DNA from: Eubacteriaceae bacterium
GTDB lineage: Bacteria; Bacillota; Clostridia; Lachnospirales; Lachnospiraceae
Length of the DNA stretch: 64,000 bases
Assembly: GCA_910574915.1 (NCBI GenBank)
Contig: CAJTCR010000017.1
Span: 1-64,000 of the forward strand
Direction of reading: 5' to 3'
Part shown: in pieces, positions 33,668 to 42,874 of the stretch
Numbering within the stretch: the stretch's first letter is position 1
How the letters are laid out: each line of letters begins with the position of its first letter
Notes under the pieces: generated by a model
Seen by the model: the letters and a program-made list of their open reading frames with translations, nothing else
Databases searched by the model: none
Told to the model about the DNA's origin: nothing
Translations under genes and position numbers: made by a program

Positions 33668-34471
33668 ATGACACGTAAATCTATTTATTCTATTCTATGT
33701 ATTATACTGTTAACTATTTTATTTCTGTTTACTCCGCTCACACGGATGACAATTATCGCCGATGCCGCCCCGTTATCCTTACCACCTTGGATCGTGCTTA
33801 CAAAATACTCCAAGACAATGGCAGTCGGTGAAGAATTTGGGCTGATTGCAGTCGCTTCCAACGGCAAACAGCCGACATTTAAAAGCAGCAAATCTTCCAT
33901 CGCTTCTGTCAACACCTACGGCTGGATTACCGCCAAAAAAGCCGGCACCTGCAAAATCACGGCAAAAATAAAAAATGCCGAAGCATCCTGCAATATCACT
34001 GTCAGCCAGACGACGCTTACGATCCAGCCCTCCAATATCACCCTTTACCGAAACGGCACAAAACAGCTTACCGCAGCCGTCTCCACCAAGCACACGCCGA
34101 CCTGGAAATCCAGCAGAAGCAGCGTCGCCTGCGTAGACGAAAACGGCCTTGTCACCGCCGTCAAGCATGGAACCGCAAAAATCACGGCAACCGTAGACGG
34201 CGTATCCAAAAGCTGCACCGTTACAGTTAAACAGCCAACCATAAAGATCCAACCGGGCACCCTTGCCATGACCGTCGGCAGCACCCGCAGGCTGTGCGCC
34301 ACGGTATCCTCTGGAAATCCCCCGCAATGGAGCACAAGCAACAGCAGCATACTCTCCATTGACCAATCCGGCAATGTTACCGCAAGAAAAAAAGGACGGG
34401 CATATGTCTATGCCCGTGAAGATGGAAAAAAAGCAAGCTGCCAGGTCACCGTCAGCGAACCGGAACATTAA
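33668..34471 (+). CDS. Secreted Big2 (bacterial Ig-like) repeat protein
   Basis: 267 residues. A signal peptide (SILCIILLTILFLFTPLT) precedes three Ig-like group 2 domains at about 42-115, 117-190 and 192-265. Each has the Big2 rhythm: TMAVGEEFGLIAVASNG...SSIASVNTYGWITAKKAGTC, NGTKQLTAAVS...SVACVDENGLVTAVKHGTA, and GSTRRLCATVSS...SILSIDQSGNVTARKKG. There is no LPXTG or membrane anchor, so it is secreted or held non-covalently at the surface. GGAGGTATCAAAC precedes the ATG. Confidence 0.9.
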   Translation: MTRKSIYSILCIILLTILFLFTPLTRMTIIADAAPLSLPPWIVLTKYSKTMAVGEEFGLIAVASNGKQPTFKSSKSSIASVNTYGWITAKKAGTCKITAKIKNAEASCNITVSQTTLTIQPSNITLYRNGTKQLTAAVSTKHTPTWKSSRSSVACVDENGLVTAVKHGTAKITATVDGVSKSCTVTVKQPTIKIQPGTLAMTVGSTRRLCATVSSGNPPQWSTSNSSILSIDQSGNVTARKKGRAYVYAREDGKKASCQVTVSEPEH

Positions 34472-34649
34472 CAGCCAGCTTTTCTTATCTGATTTCTTCT
34501 TTATCTGATGCATCAGAGCTTTTACGCTCCGTCAGATCATAAGTTCAAGTATTATTTCAGCTAAATTTCTAATTATAATTTCCATCGTTATTCAAATAAT
34601 GATTCAAGTTATAAGTACCCTGCTGTCCTTATCCAGCATCCGAATCGAA

Positions 34650-34685
34650 CTAGAGCGAAATAGTTCGCATTGCTTTGGTAAACTC
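34650..34685 (-). repeat. Hairpin repeat family, remnant I (right-end flank)
   Basis: Read on the minus strand, GTTTACCAAAGCAATGCG and the following TTCGCTCTAG match the right-hand flank of copy C (42721-42752). Only this end remains. The rest of 34472-34685 holds no gene. Confidence 0.55.
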
Positions 34686-35624
34686 TCAAATCACCCAATC
34701 CCAGACATAAGCATCCCCGCTTCTATTCTGCGGCGGATCTGCCTGGAACACCATTTCCGGCGCTTTGAGCGACACCTTTGTATATGGCGGCACGGATTCT
34801 GTAATAAAGGTATTTCCGCCAATAATCGAATTCGCGCCAATTACAGTGTCTCCGCCTAAAATCGTCGCACCGGAATAAATCGTTACATGATCCTCAATCG
34901 TCGGATGCCGCTTGACATCCGCAAGAAGCTGCCCTTTTCTGGTCGAAAGCGCACCGAGCGTTACTCCCTGGTACAGCTTGACATTGTCTCCGATCTGCGT
35001 CGTTTCTCCGATTACAACGCCCGTGCCATGATCTATAAAAAAATACTGTCCAATCTGTGCGCCCGGATTGATGTCGATCCCTGTGCGGCTGTGGGCATAC
35101 TCGGACATAATACGGGGAATAAACGGCACATGCCTGACATACAGCTCATGCGCCATCCGGTATACAAAAATCGCAAACACACCAGGATAAGAAGAAATAA
35201 TCTCCTGTCTGCTCTTTGCCGCCGGGTCACCGTCAAATCCTGCCTGCACATCCATAAGCAGCATATTTTGAATATGCGCCAGCCTGCCGATAAAGTACTG
35301 CGCCGTCTCATCCGCCTGCTGTGCAATCTGCTCCCTCGTCCTGCTTTCATTCGTATACAGCAGCGCAATTTCCACCTGCTGGCGCAGCTCCCTTAAGATG
35401 CTGTTTAACGTATTTCCCGCAAAATAACGCGCATCCATATATTCAAAATTTTTTTCCTCAAAATACCCCGGAAACATCAAAGACCGCAGGCGTTTGATTA
35501 AAACAATAATATTGCTCCTGCCCGGCAGACGGCGGTTTTCCTTCGTCACAAACACCTCGTCCGAGATATAATTTTGTGTAATCTGTTTTACTACCTGGTC
35601 AAAATCTGTCCTGACTTCTGCCAT
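34686..35624 (-). CDS. epsC: Serine O-acetyltransferase
   Basis: 312 residues. It makes O-acetylserine for cysteine synthesis. A helical N-terminal half (to about 165) is followed by the left-handed beta-helix with hexapeptide repeats (GIDINPGAQIGQYFFIDHGT, GVVIGETTQIGDNVKLYQGV, then TIEDHVTIYSGATILGGDTV). HGTGVVIGE contains the catalytic His. The long N-terminal region matches the clostridial EpsC/CysE form. The protein ends unusually with a Trp-rich VWDWVI. CAGGAGGAAGG precedes the ATG. Confidence 0.92.
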   Translation of the reverse strand: MAEVRTDFDQVVKQITQNYISDEVFVTKENRRLPGRSNIIVLIKRLRSLMFPGYFEEKNFEYMDARYFAGNTLNSILRELRQQVEIALLYTNESRTREQIAQQADETAQYFIGRLAHIQNMLLMDVQAGFDGDPAAKSRQEIISSYPGVFAIFVYRMAHELYVRHVPFIPRIMSEYAHSRTGIDINPGAQIGQYFFIDHGTGVVIGETTQIGDNVKLYQGVTLGALSTRKGQLLADVKRHPTIEDHVTIYSGATILGGDTVIGANSIIGGNTFITESVPPYTKVSLKAPEMVFQADPPQNRSGDAYVWDWVI

Positions 35625-35691
35625 AACCTTCCTCCTGGTGCTTTGGCTTTGTTCCCTATTGTATGCCCGCGTATCTGCAATGATTCATTTC

Positions 35692-37152
35692 TTATACATG
35701 GATCTGCGCTTTCATTCCAAGCGCTTCCTTGTTTTTCAAAAGAACCGGCTCCACGGCTTCCTTTAAAAACTTCTCTACCTGCAACGGCGCGCGTCCCACA
35801 TATTTTGCTGGGTCCATTCCGGCGCGCAGCTCTTCTAACGACAGTCCAAACGCAGGATCTGCCGCAATCAGCTCCAGCAGGTTATTTTCCAGTCCATGTT
35901 TTTTCACGTTTTCCCCTGCTTCCATCGAAAGCTGCCGGATCCGTTCATGCAGCTCCTGACGGCTGCCGCCTTTTTTCACTGCATCCATCATAATATTTTC
36001 CGTCGCCATAAACGGCAGCTCCGCCATCAGATGCTTGGTAATGACCTTGTCATAGACCACAAGCCCATCCACAACATTCAGGCACAAGTCCAGGATTCCG
36101 TCCACGGCAAGAAATCCTTCTGGTATCGACAAGCGCTTGTTTGCCGAATCATCCAGTGTCCGCTCGAACCACTGCACCGCGGATGTGACCGCAGGATTGA
36201 GCGCATCAATCATCACATAACGCGACAGTGACGCAATCCGCTCACTGCGCATCGGGTTCCTCTTATATGCCATCGCGGAAGATCCAATCTGATTTTTTTC
36301 AAACGGTTCCTCGATCTCTTTTAAATGCTGCAAAAGCCTGATATCGTTGGACATCTTGTGCGCGCTTGCCGCGATGCCGGATAGCACGTTTGCCACCCTT
36401 GTATCGACTTTTCTGGAATACGTCTGCCCGGACACCGGATAACAATGCGCAAACCCCATTTTCTGCGCAATCATCGGATCAATTTTATCAATCGTTTCCT
36501 GATCGCCCTGAAACAGTTCCTGAAAGCTTGCCTGCGTTCCGGTCGTTCCTTTAGAGCCAAGCAGCTTCATCGTCAGGATCACATAATCCACATCTTCCAG
36601 ATCCATTAAAAACTCTTGCAGCCACAGGGAAGCACGTTTGCCTACCGTTGTCGGCTGCGCCGGCTGAAAGTGGGTGAACGCCAGCGTCGGCAGCGCTTTA
36701 TAAGTATCCGCAAACTTCGCCAGCTCAGCAATTACATTTAACAGCTTGCGGCGCACTAACCTCAGCGCTTCCGACATAATAATCAGATCTGTATTGTCTC
36801 CCACATAGCATGAGGTCGCCCCCAGATGAATAATGCCGGCAGCTTTTGGACACTGCAATCCATAAGCATACACATGACTCATTACATCATGGCGTACTTC
36901 CAGCTCCCGCCTGCGGGCATCTTCATAGTTGATATCATGCACATGTGCTTTCAGCTCATCGATCATTTCCTGTGTAATTACCGGTTCGCCGTTTTCTCCT
37001 TTCAGTCCGAGCTCCATCTCTGTCTCTGCCAGTGCAATCCACAGCTTTCTCCATGTACAAAACTTCTTGTCCTGCGAGAATATATACTGCATCTCTTTGC
37101 TGGCATAGCGCTCTGATAACGGACTGCTATATCCTTTTGTGTCTGCTGCCAT
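35692..37152 (-). CDS. purB: Adenylosuccinate lyase
   Basis: 486 residues. PurB removes fumarate from SAICAR and from adenylosuccinate. The fumarase/aspartase superfamily signature reads SSAMAYKRNPMRSERI, with GATSCYVGDNTDLI and THFQPAQPTTVGKRAS upstream. It is the third gene of a leftward purC-purF-purB run, 35 bases after purF. The serine acetyltransferase gene follows 67 bases further. Confidence 0.96.
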   Translation of the reverse strand: MAADTKGYSSPLSERYASKEMQYIFSQDKKFCTWRKLWIALAETEMELGLKGENGEPVITQEMIDELKAHVHDINYEDARRRELEVRHDVMSHVYAYGLQCPKAAGIIHLGATSCYVGDNTDLIIMSEALRLVRRKLLNVIAELAKFADTYKALPTLAFTHFQPAQPTTVGKRASLWLQEFLMDLEDVDYVILTMKLLGSKGTTGTQASFQELFQGDQETIDKIDPMIAQKMGFAHCYPVSGQTYSRKVDTRVANVLSGIAASAHKMSNDIRLLQHLKEIEEPFEKNQIGSSAMAYKRNPMRSERIASLSRYVMIDALNPAVTSAVQWFERTLDDSANKRLSIPEGFLAVDGILDLCLNVVDGLVVYDKVITKHLMAELPFMATENIMMDAVKKGGSRQELHERIRQLSMEAGENVKKHGLENNLLELIAADPAFGLSLEELRAGMDPAKYVGRAPLQVEKFLKEAVEPVLLKNKEALGMKAQIHV

Positions 37153-37187
37153 AACTGCTGCCTGCTCCTTTCCAATCTGTTCTTTTT

Positions 37188-38663
37188 CTATGAAACATTG
37201 TGATCCTTGATCCGGTCATAATAATCTCCGCGGATATCCTCTTTCGGAGGCTCCATCGGGTAGCTTCCGGTAAAGCAGCCTTTGCAAATCGAAAGCCCGT
37301 CCACCATTTGTTCCAGACGCTCGACTTTTAGATAGCCCAAGCTGTCCGCCCCGATCACATCCCGTATCTCCTCAAGCGAACGGTTATACGCGATTAACTG
37401 CTCCCGCTCCGGGATATCCGTCCCGAAATAACACGGCCACAAAAACGGCGGTGAGCTGATGCGCACGTGCACTTCGCAGGCGCCTGCTTCCTTAAGCATC
37501 GATACAATCCTGCCGGACGTCGTACCTCTGACAATCGAATCGTCGATCATAATAATGCGCTTTCCGTTTACCGCTTCTTTGATCGCATTCAGCTTTACCC
37601 GCACGCCGTCTGCACGATACGACTGCTTCGGCTTGATAAACGTACGCCCTACATATCCGTTTTTCATAAACGCAACGCCATAAGGGATGCCCGACTGCAT
37701 GGAATAGCCCAAAGCCGCCGCATTGCCGGATTCCGGCACGCCTACAACCAGGTCTGCTTCCACCGGAGAGTCGATCGCAAGAAACCGTCCGGCATTGATT
37801 CTGGAATTATACACGCTCACCCCGTCAATCTGGCTGTCCGGCCTGGAAAAATAAATATATTCAAAAATACACCTTCCGACCTTTTCCTCTGGCTGGCAAA
37901 GCGACCGGTCAGACTGGATGCCGCCTTCTGGTGAGATCGTTACAACCTCGCCAGGCAGCACGTCTCTGATATACTCTGCCCCGATCGTCTCCAAAGCACA
38001 CGTTTCCGATGCCAGAAAATACGCCTGCTCCCGCTTGCCGATGCAAAGCGGCTTAAAGCCAAACGGATCTCTTGCCCCGATCAGCTTGCGCGGGCTCATC
38101 ACAACTAACGCATAGGCGCCCTTGATCTTTTTTGCCGCCCGCAGCACCGCCTCTTCTGCTGTCCTGGAATGCAGACGTTCCCTGGCGATATGGTAGGCAA
38201 TCACCTCAGAATCGATCGTCGTCTGAAAGATCGCTCCCGTATATTCCAGCTCCCGCCTTAATTCACCGGCATTGATCAGATTGCCGTTATGCGCGACCCC
38301 TAACGTCCCTTTGACATAGTTAATTACAAGCGGCTGTGCATTCTCTCTGGTAGACGCGCCTGCTGTGGAATAGCGCACATGCCCGACGCCGATATCACCC
38401 TTTAAATTGCCCAGATTCTCAGGATTGAACACTTCATTGACCAGTCCCATATCCTTGTAAGAATCCACCTTCCGCTGCTGGCCTTTTGTGTCGCTGACCG
38501 CGATGCCGCAGCTCTCCTGTCCTCTATGCTGCAACGCAAACAGCCCATAGTAAATATCCGAAGCGACATCATGCCCTTCAAAATCATATACGCCGATAAC
38601 ACCGCATTCCTCGCCCGGCTTGTCCATATAGTACGAATCTTGTTCAAACATATTTTGCCCCAT
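37188..38663 (-). CDS. purF: Amidophosphoribosyltransferase
   Basis: 491 residues. PurF commits PRPP to purine synthesis. The glutaminase domain has its nucleophile cysteine in GEECGVIGVYDF at residue 20, implying a short propeptide as in clostridial PurF. The phosphoribosyltransferase domain shows IIMIDDSIVRGTTSGRIV (PRPP loop). Cysteines for a 4Fe-4S cluster occur in the final third (LSICKGCFTGSYP). It starts 36 bases after purC. Confidence 0.95.
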   Translation of the reverse strand: MGQNMFEQDSYYMDKPGEECGVIGVYDFEGHDVASDIYYGLFALQHRGQESCGIAVSDTKGQQRKVDSYKDMGLVNEVFNPENLGNLKGDIGVGHVRYSTAGASTRENAQPLVINYVKGTLGVAHNGNLINAGELRRELEYTGAIFQTTIDSEVIAYHIARERLHSRTAEEAVLRAAKKIKGAYALVVMSPRKLIGARDPFGFKPLCIGKREQAYFLASETCALETIGAEYIRDVLPGEVVTISPEGGIQSDRSLCQPEEKVGRCIFEYIYFSRPDSQIDGVSVYNSRINAGRFLAIDSPVEADLVVGVPESGNAAALGYSMQSGIPYGVAFMKNGYVGRTFIKPKQSYRADGVRVKLNAIKEAVNGKRIIMIDDSIVRGTTSGRIVSMLKEAGACEVHVRISSPPFLWPCYFGTDIPEREQLIAYNRSLEEIRDVIGADSLGYLKVERLEQMVDGLSICKGCFTGSYPMEPPKEDIRGDYYDRIKDHNVS

Positions 38664-38699
38664 AAAAATCCCTCGTTATCATTTAATCAAAAAGAATGT

Positions 38700-39578
38700 C
38701 TATTCACGAAATGATTTTCCGCTCAGCAGCTCGTAAGCCTCCCTGTATTTGGAAGCGGTTTTTTCAACGACTTCCTCCGGCAGCGTTCCGTCGTTTTCAG
38801 GATTTTGCTTTAGCCAGTCTCTGACAAACTGCTTGTCAAAAGACGGCTGTCCCTGCCCTGGCTGGTAGCCTGTAAGCGGCCAGAATCTGGAGCTGTCCGG
38901 CGTTAGCATTTCATCGCCAAGTACGACCGTGCCGTTTTCATCCAGCCCGAATTCAAACTTTGTATCTGCTATAATAATATTTTTCGACAGCGCGTATTCC
39001 GCACACGTTTTGTACAGTGCAATCGTACAATCCCGCAGCTTTGCAGCGTACTCTTCTCCTTTTCCCGGAAACTGCTTTTCTAAGATCTCCACACTGTCTG
39101 CAAATGTAATGTGTTCATCATGATCTCCCAGATCCGCCTTTGTCGTCGGCGTATAAACTGGTTCCGGCAGCTTGTCGGATTCCTTAAGCCCTTCTGGAAG
39201 GCGGATTCCGCACACTGTCCCGTTTTTCTGATAGCTCTCCCAACCGCTTCCTGTAATATATCCGCGCACAATGCATTCGATTGGAAGCATCGTCAGCTTT
39301 TTGCACTTCATGCTCTTTCCTTCAAATTCTTCTGTCTGAAAAAACTCCGGCATATCCGCCGTATCTGTAGAAAGCATATGGTTCGGAACAATGCTGCTCG
39401 TATAGTCAAACCAAAAACGGGACATTTTCGTCAGTACGGCTCCCTTGTCTGGAATCACATTTTTCAAAATATTGTCAAATGCAGAGATCCGGTCTGTTGC
39501 CACAATAATCAAGCTGTCACCGTTATCATATACCTGACGTACTTTGCCTTCTTTCATTGGTTTAAATTGTGCACTCAT
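38700..39578 (-). CDS. purC: Phosphoribosylaminoimidazole-succinocarboxamide synthase
   Basis: 292 residues. SAICAR synthetase ligates aspartate to CAIR with ATP. Motifs: GKVRQVYDNGDSLIIVATDR, IECIVRGYITGSGWESYQKN, and IIADTKFEFGLDENGTVVLG. The length is that of the longer, yeast-like single-domain type common in Clostridia. It is the first gene of the purine run, with a consensus promoter 60 bases upstream. Confidence 0.96.
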   Translation of the reverse strand: MSAQFKPMKEGKVRQVYDNGDSLIIVATDRISAFDNILKNVIPDKGAVLTKMSRFWFDYTSSIVPNHMLSTDTADMPEFFQTEEFEGKSMKCKKLTMLPIECIVRGYITGSGWESYQKNGTVCGIRLPEGLKESDKLPEPVYTPTTKADLGDHDEHITFADSVEILEKQFPGKGEEYAAKLRDCTIALYKTCAEYALSKNIIIADTKFEFGLDENGTVVLGDEMLTPDSSRFWPLTGYQPGQGQPSFDKQFVRDWLKQNPENDGTLPEEVVEKTASKYREAYELLSGKSFRE

Positions 39579-39639
39579 GATTCAATCCTCCGTATATAAC
39601 CGGGATTTCTCCCCGTGTTCTAAACAACGATACACGTGC

Positions 39640-39668
39640 ATTATAATACAATCGGCATGTAAAAGCAA
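39640..39668 (-). promoter_or_regulatory. purC operon promoter
   Basis: TTGCTT (39663-39668) and TATAAT (39640-39645) are 17 bp apart, about 62 bases upstream of the purC ATG. I saw no PurR box or purine riboswitch in the leader. Confidence 0.7.
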
Positions 39669-39694
39669 CGAAAATGTTTTGCATTCCTGCGAAT

Positions 39695-39728
39695 ACAAAA
39701 AAACTGGAAATACTACTATTTCCAGTTT
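39695..39728 (-). terminator. Terminator of the tRNA-Val/tRNA-Met unit
   Basis: AAACTGGAAATA (39701-39712) pairs with TATTTCCAGTTT (39717-39728), with a T run on the minus strand. It follows tRNA-Met by four bases. Confidence 0.85.
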
Positions 39729-39732
39729 GCAG

Positions 39733-39806
39733 TAGCGAGAGGGGGACTTGAACCCTCGACACCACGGGTATGAACCGTGTGCTCTAGCCAGCTGAGCTAT
39801 CTCGCC
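39733..39806 (-). tRNA. tRNA-Met (CAT)
   Basis: 74-base cloverleaf. Acceptor GGCGAGA pairs with TCTCGCT; the D loop region is TAGCTCAGCTGGCTAGAGC; the anticodon loop TTCATAC lies in a CACGG/CCGTG stem; the T arm has GTTCAAGTC. The standard G-C start and lack of three G-C pairs in the anticodon stem favour elongator Met (or a lysidine-Ile tRNA) over initiator. CCA is not encoded. Confidence 0.93.
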
Positions 39807-39827
39807 ATATCTGTATTTTGTTTTCAA

Positions 39828-39900
39828 TGGGACCTATAGGGCTCGAACCTATGACCCTCTGCTTGTAAGGCAGATGCTCTCCCAGCTGAGCTAAGATCCC
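39828..39900 (-). tRNA. tRNA-Val (TAC)
   Basis: 73-base cloverleaf. Acceptor GGGATCT pairs with AGGTCCC with wobble; anticodon loop CTTACAA in a CTGC/GCAG stem gives TAC; T loop GTTCGAGC. CCA is not encoded. It is first in the leftward tRNA pair. Confidence 0.95.
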
Positions 39901-39935
39901 ATTTGCTGTCGGCTGCTTCCGCAACCGACTTGATA

Positions 39936-39964
39936 AGTATAACTTACAACCCACTTTTTGTCAA
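39936..39964 (-). promoter_or_regulatory. tRNA operon promoter
   Basis: TTGACA (39959-39964) and TATACT (39936-39941), spacing 17, lie 36 bases upstream of tRNA-Val: a strong housekeeping promoter. Confidence 0.8.
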
Positions 39965-40000
39965 CCACTTTTTTTATTTTTTTTTAACTTTTTTCTTTGT

Positions 40001-40960
40001 TTATTTTCGGATGCTGTTTACTGCCTCTGCCGGTATTTCAAATTCAACCGTACCCATATACATCGGCGCAACGTCTCCTTCGTTATAGCAGATTACGACA
40101 TTTCCTTTTTCATTCAGATAAAAAGAAACGTCTTCTGAGATTTTCTTAAAATTCCATTCCTCAATCTCATTGTCCAGCCAGTAAGTGATATTTTCATCCG
40201 CTTCCATCTGCTCCTTCATCTGCTTTTTGATATTGTCGCTGATCGGCGTAATGTAGTCTGCCCCTTTTTGAAAAAGATCGGCAAGCTTTAAGCGCTCCCC
40301 TGTATGCAGGTTAATCGTATAAAAATAATTCCATGCATAGCCGCTGCCCGCTCCCTGGTAACAGCTCAGCTTCAAGGTAAAATAATCCTGCGCCGTCGCA
40401 AGCACCTCACTGTCTACCACAACATCCTGGTAACCACCTTCATACGCCAGATTTGCCTCAAATTCTGCCACCAATTCATCCGTTATTTTTTGAATTTCCG
40501 CATTGATCTCTTTTGTGGTGCTTTGCAGCTTCTGCTGTCCATCACCGTCTGCCTGCCCCTTGTCCGCTGCACTTTGACCGCCCGCCTGTTCACCCAGTTG
40601 CAGCTTTGGCACTTTAATATCTGCCATATTGCGGTCGGACTCATACGTATAATTGCGAAACGTCACAGCTTCCACAAGCCGCCCGATCACCGGAAGCCGC
40701 CCCATTGCCTCTGCCGCTTTTGCCGATGTATTCGGCACTACGATAAAAGCTGCAAGAAATACAGCCGCCGCAGCTACATATTTTGTCATCTGCCGTTTCC
40801 TTTGTTCCTTCTTTTTATCCTTTTTTGCTTCCTCCATCCTTGCCAGCAGCCTATGATACTGCTCCTTTGACATCTCCGGCTTTTGATATTCCTGCTTCCA
40901 GAAAAAAATCTGCTCCTCCAGCCGGTCATTTTGCTCTTTTCTTTCAGAAAATTGAATCAT
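40001..40960 (-). CDS. Anti-sigma factor of the RsiV family
   Basis: 319 residues. A cytoplasmic N-terminal region of about 60 residues, one membrane span (KYVAAAAVFLAAFIVVP) and an extracytoplasmic domain of the DUF4163/DUF3298 (RsiV) type. In Bacillus, RsiV binds lysozyme and is then cleaved to free SigV. Visible are YEGGYQDVVVDSEVLATAQD, AWNYFYTINLHTGERLKLAD and the last strand APMYMGTVEFEIP. It follows the sigma factor by 12 bases. It probably senses cell-wall attack, which is inferred from the family. Confidence 0.9.
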   Translation of the reverse strand: MIQFSERKEQNDRLEEQIFFWKQEYQKPEMSKEQYHRLLARMEEAKKDKKKEQRKRQMTKYVAAAAVFLAAFIVVPNTSAKAAEAMGRLPVIGRLVEAVTFRNYTYESDRNMADIKVPKLQLGEQAGGQSAADKGQADGDGQQKLQSTTKEINAEIQKITDELVAEFEANLAYEGGYQDVVVDSEVLATAQDYFTLKLSCYQGAGSGYAWNYFYTINLHTGERLKLADLFQKGADYITPISDNIKKQMKEQMEADENITYWLDNEIEEWNFKKISEDVSFYLNEKGNVVICYNEGDVAPMYMGTVEFEIPAEAVNSIRK

Positions 40961-40972
40961 ACGCTCACCTGC

Positions 40973-41524
40973 CTATTCTATAATCTGCTTCTGCCTGCTA
41001 AAAATACGGTTCTTATCCTCTTCTGACAGCATACCGCGCAGCTTTTTCATACAGCGGTACAGCCTGCTTTTTACCGTACTCAGATTTTCATCCAGGATCT
41101 GGGCAATCTCTTCCAGCTTTTTGTCTTCAAAATATTTCAGCATCACGATTGCCCTGTCTTTATCATCGAGCGCATCCAACGCCCTCTGCAAATCCACGTC
41201 CATATAGTGGTCTTCCCTGCCGCCGCGCTCTGCGCCGTTTCCTTCCTGTACCGCCTCGTAAGAAAGATGCTTCGGCTGTCTTAAACAGGTAAAGCATTCG
41301 TTTAACATAATACGATACACCCAGGTCGCCGCATATTCCGGCTGTTTGAGCGACTGGCAGTTTTTAAGCGCCTTATAAGCCCCATTTTGCACAATATCAC
41401 TCGCATCATCCGCATGATGCACATACCCATAAGCCAGACGGTAATACCGCTGATAATTTTCTAAAATAACCTGCTCAACAAGCGCCTGGTTACTGCCTTT
41501 CTTTTTACCAGAAAAAATCCCCAA
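40973..41524 (-). CDS. ECF RNA polymerase sigma factor (SigV-like)
   Basis: 183 residues with region 2 (YVHHADDASDIVQNGAYKAL) and region 4 (KDRAIVMLKYFEDKKLEEIA, then STVKSRLYRCMKKLR). The start is TTG 41524: GGAGG lies eight bases upstream, whereas the in-frame GTG at 41533 falls on the ribosome site itself. Partner anti-sigma RsiV follows. A candidate self-recognised promoter lies upstream. Confidence 0.9.
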   Translation of the reverse strand: MGIFSGKKKGSNQALVEQVILENYQRYYRLAYGYVHHADDASDIVQNGAYKALKNCQSLKQPEYAATWVYRIMLNECFTCLRQPKHLSYEAVQEGNGAERGGREDHYMDVDLQRALDALDDKDRAIVMLKYFEDKKLEEIAQILDENLSTVKSRLYRCMKKLRGMLSEEDKNRIFSRQKQIIE

Positions 41525-41557
41525 GGCTTCCACCTCCCTTGCACCTTATAAACTATT

Positions 41558-41585
41558 AGATTGCCGCTGGCAGAAAAAAGTTTCA
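41558..41585 (-). promoter_or_regulatory. Candidate ECF autoregulatory promoter
   Basis: TGAAAC (41580-41585) followed after 16 bp by CAATCT (41558-41563) resembles SigV/ECF promoters, whose -35 is TGAAAC followed by T residues. A self-activated sigV-rsiV operon is the expected arrangement. The -10 deviates from CGTC. Confidence 0.5.
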
Positions 41586-41655
41586 TTTATTTACGCAAAA
41601 TGCTGATTTTTGGAAAATATATGGCAAAAAGCAAAAAATTTCATATCATCCGCTG

Positions 41656-42415
41656 GTGAAATACAAGGACAAACTATTCCGTAAAATTTTCGAGAACAAA
41701 AATGACCTGCTGTCACTTTACAACGCCATCAATCATACAGATTACAAAGATCCGGCTGCACTGGAAATTACAACGATCGACAATGCAATATATATGTCTA
41801 TGAAAAATGACCTTTCCTTTATGATTGGCTTTGTTATGAACTTGTATGAGCACCAGTCCACCTTTAACCCAAATATGCCAGTCCGCGGACTCTCCTATTT
41901 TGCCAGACTGTACGAAGCTTATACGAGCCGCTACAAACTGGATATTTACGGAAAAAAGTTAATACTACTCCCGTTGCCGCAATAAACTCCCAGCACTCGA
42001 ATGCCGGGTACGGATGCTCAATATTAATATGGGTCACAATAAAGAATTAATGCAAAAATGCCGCAGACTCTGGGAATATGCCAGTTTTGTAGAACAAGTA
42101 AATCAAAATCTCGACAGCGGCTATTCAATGGAGCGTGCGGTAAATACTGCAATCGACACATGCATCCTGCTCAAAAGCCGAAGTGAGGTGCTTCTTATGT
42201 TTTTAACAGAATATGATGAAAAGCTGCATATGGAAAATACTTTTGAAGAAGGCAGGGAGACTGGATTTGAACAGGGCAAACAGCAAATCCTTCTCTTATC
42301 ACAGATCCTTCTAAATGAAAACCGCATCGATGATCTAAAAAAAGCATATACCGACGAACAATACCTGGAATCACTTCTACTGGAATTCCATCTTGAAAAG
42401 CCTGAAATCCGCTAA
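41656..42415 (+). pseudogene. Broken Rpn family nuclease/transposase-like gene
   Basis: The first part (41656-41985) encodes KYKDKLFRKIFENKNDLLSL...AINHTDY and ends LILLPLPQ then stop; normal Rpn (PD-(D/E)XK, recombination-promoting nuclease) proteins continue with a catalytic stretch. After a deletion of about 40 codons the reading frame resumes as CRVRMLNINMGHNKELMQKC (42001 on) and continues to 42415 with the usual EEGRETGFEQGKQQ tail. Start is a GTG. The deletion removes the central part, so the product should be inactive. Confidence 0.75.
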
Positions 42416-42453
42416 TGCTACAACAAACAAATTTGAATTGCTTTGGTAAATTT

Positions 42454-42718
42454 TTACAGGAAGGAACGCTGGGAAAGAGGATGTGCCTCCCCTGGCTGCG
42501 TCAGTTCCAGAATGGTTAGAATTGCTTGGTATTCTGCAAAACAACCAGGGGCGCAGCCAAGCGGCACCGATAGCTTTCGGCGGACAGCCGGAAGCGGACA
42601 AGGTGGCGCGACCGGACACAGCCACAACGTCGCAGCAGAATACCTAGCAATTCTTAACATTCTGGAACTGCCGCCGCAAGAGTGTACCCATCCTCTCTCC
42701 TGGCGTCCCTTCTTGTAA
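42454..42718 (+). repeat. Hairpin repeat family, copy C
   Basis: The outer ends are inverted: TTACAGGAAGG on the left and CCTTCTTGTAA on the right, and beyond them AATTGCTTTGGTAAA mirrors TTTACCAAAGCAA. The 20-bp stem is 42518-42537 with 42635-42654 (AGAATTGCTTGG / CCTAGCAATTCT). The core apical stem GCTTTCGGC/GCCGGAAGC differs from copies A and E but still pairs. This copy and remnant G fill the 459 bp between the Rpn remnant and the next gene; no gene is supported there. Confidence 0.85.
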
Positions 42719-42746
42719 AAGTTTACCAAAGCAACTCAAATTTATT

Positions 42747-42788
42747 CGCTCTAGTACACCGTTATTTCTGCAATGCTGTACTAGAGCG
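42747..42788. repeat. 12-bp inverted repeat between copy C and remnant G
   Basis: CGCTCTAGTACA (42747-42758) is mirrored by TGTACTAGAGCG (42777-42788) with an 18-base loop. Pieces of it recur near 34650 and 47140, so it belongs to the outer flank of the hairpin repeats. Confidence 0.65.
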
Positions 42789-42800
42789 AGCTTACTTTTT

Positions 42801-42860
42801 GTAACACTTACAAAGAGACGCCAGTGCGTGCCAATCCCCGCTCCTGACGTCCCTTCCTAA
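42801..42860 (+). repeat. Hairpin repeat family, remnant G
   Basis: The left-type end (GTAACACTTACAAAGAGACGCC) is fused directly to the right-arm end (GCCAATCCCCGCTC, CTGACGTCCCTTCCT). The whole core and most of the left arm are missing. Confidence 0.6.
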
Positions 42861-42874
42861 TAAAAAACTCTCTA

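Noticed and set aside
39595-39800. Purine riboswitch or PurR boxes upstream of purC
   Set aside because: The leader is about 60 bases with no recognisable aptamer; the hairpin nearby is the tRNA terminator.
41656-42415. Two separate intact genes in place of the Rpn remnant
   Set aside because: The first frame stops where the family continues and the second resumes mid-domain in another frame, so one broken gene is the better reading.
42443-42718. Open frames of 85-118 codons inside the hairpin repeats (also at 26302, 26442, 47471, 47590 and 47733)
   Set aside because: They appear on both strands of the same GC-rich arms, have no ribosome site and share sequence only because the repeats do. 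They are by-products of the repeat, not genes.
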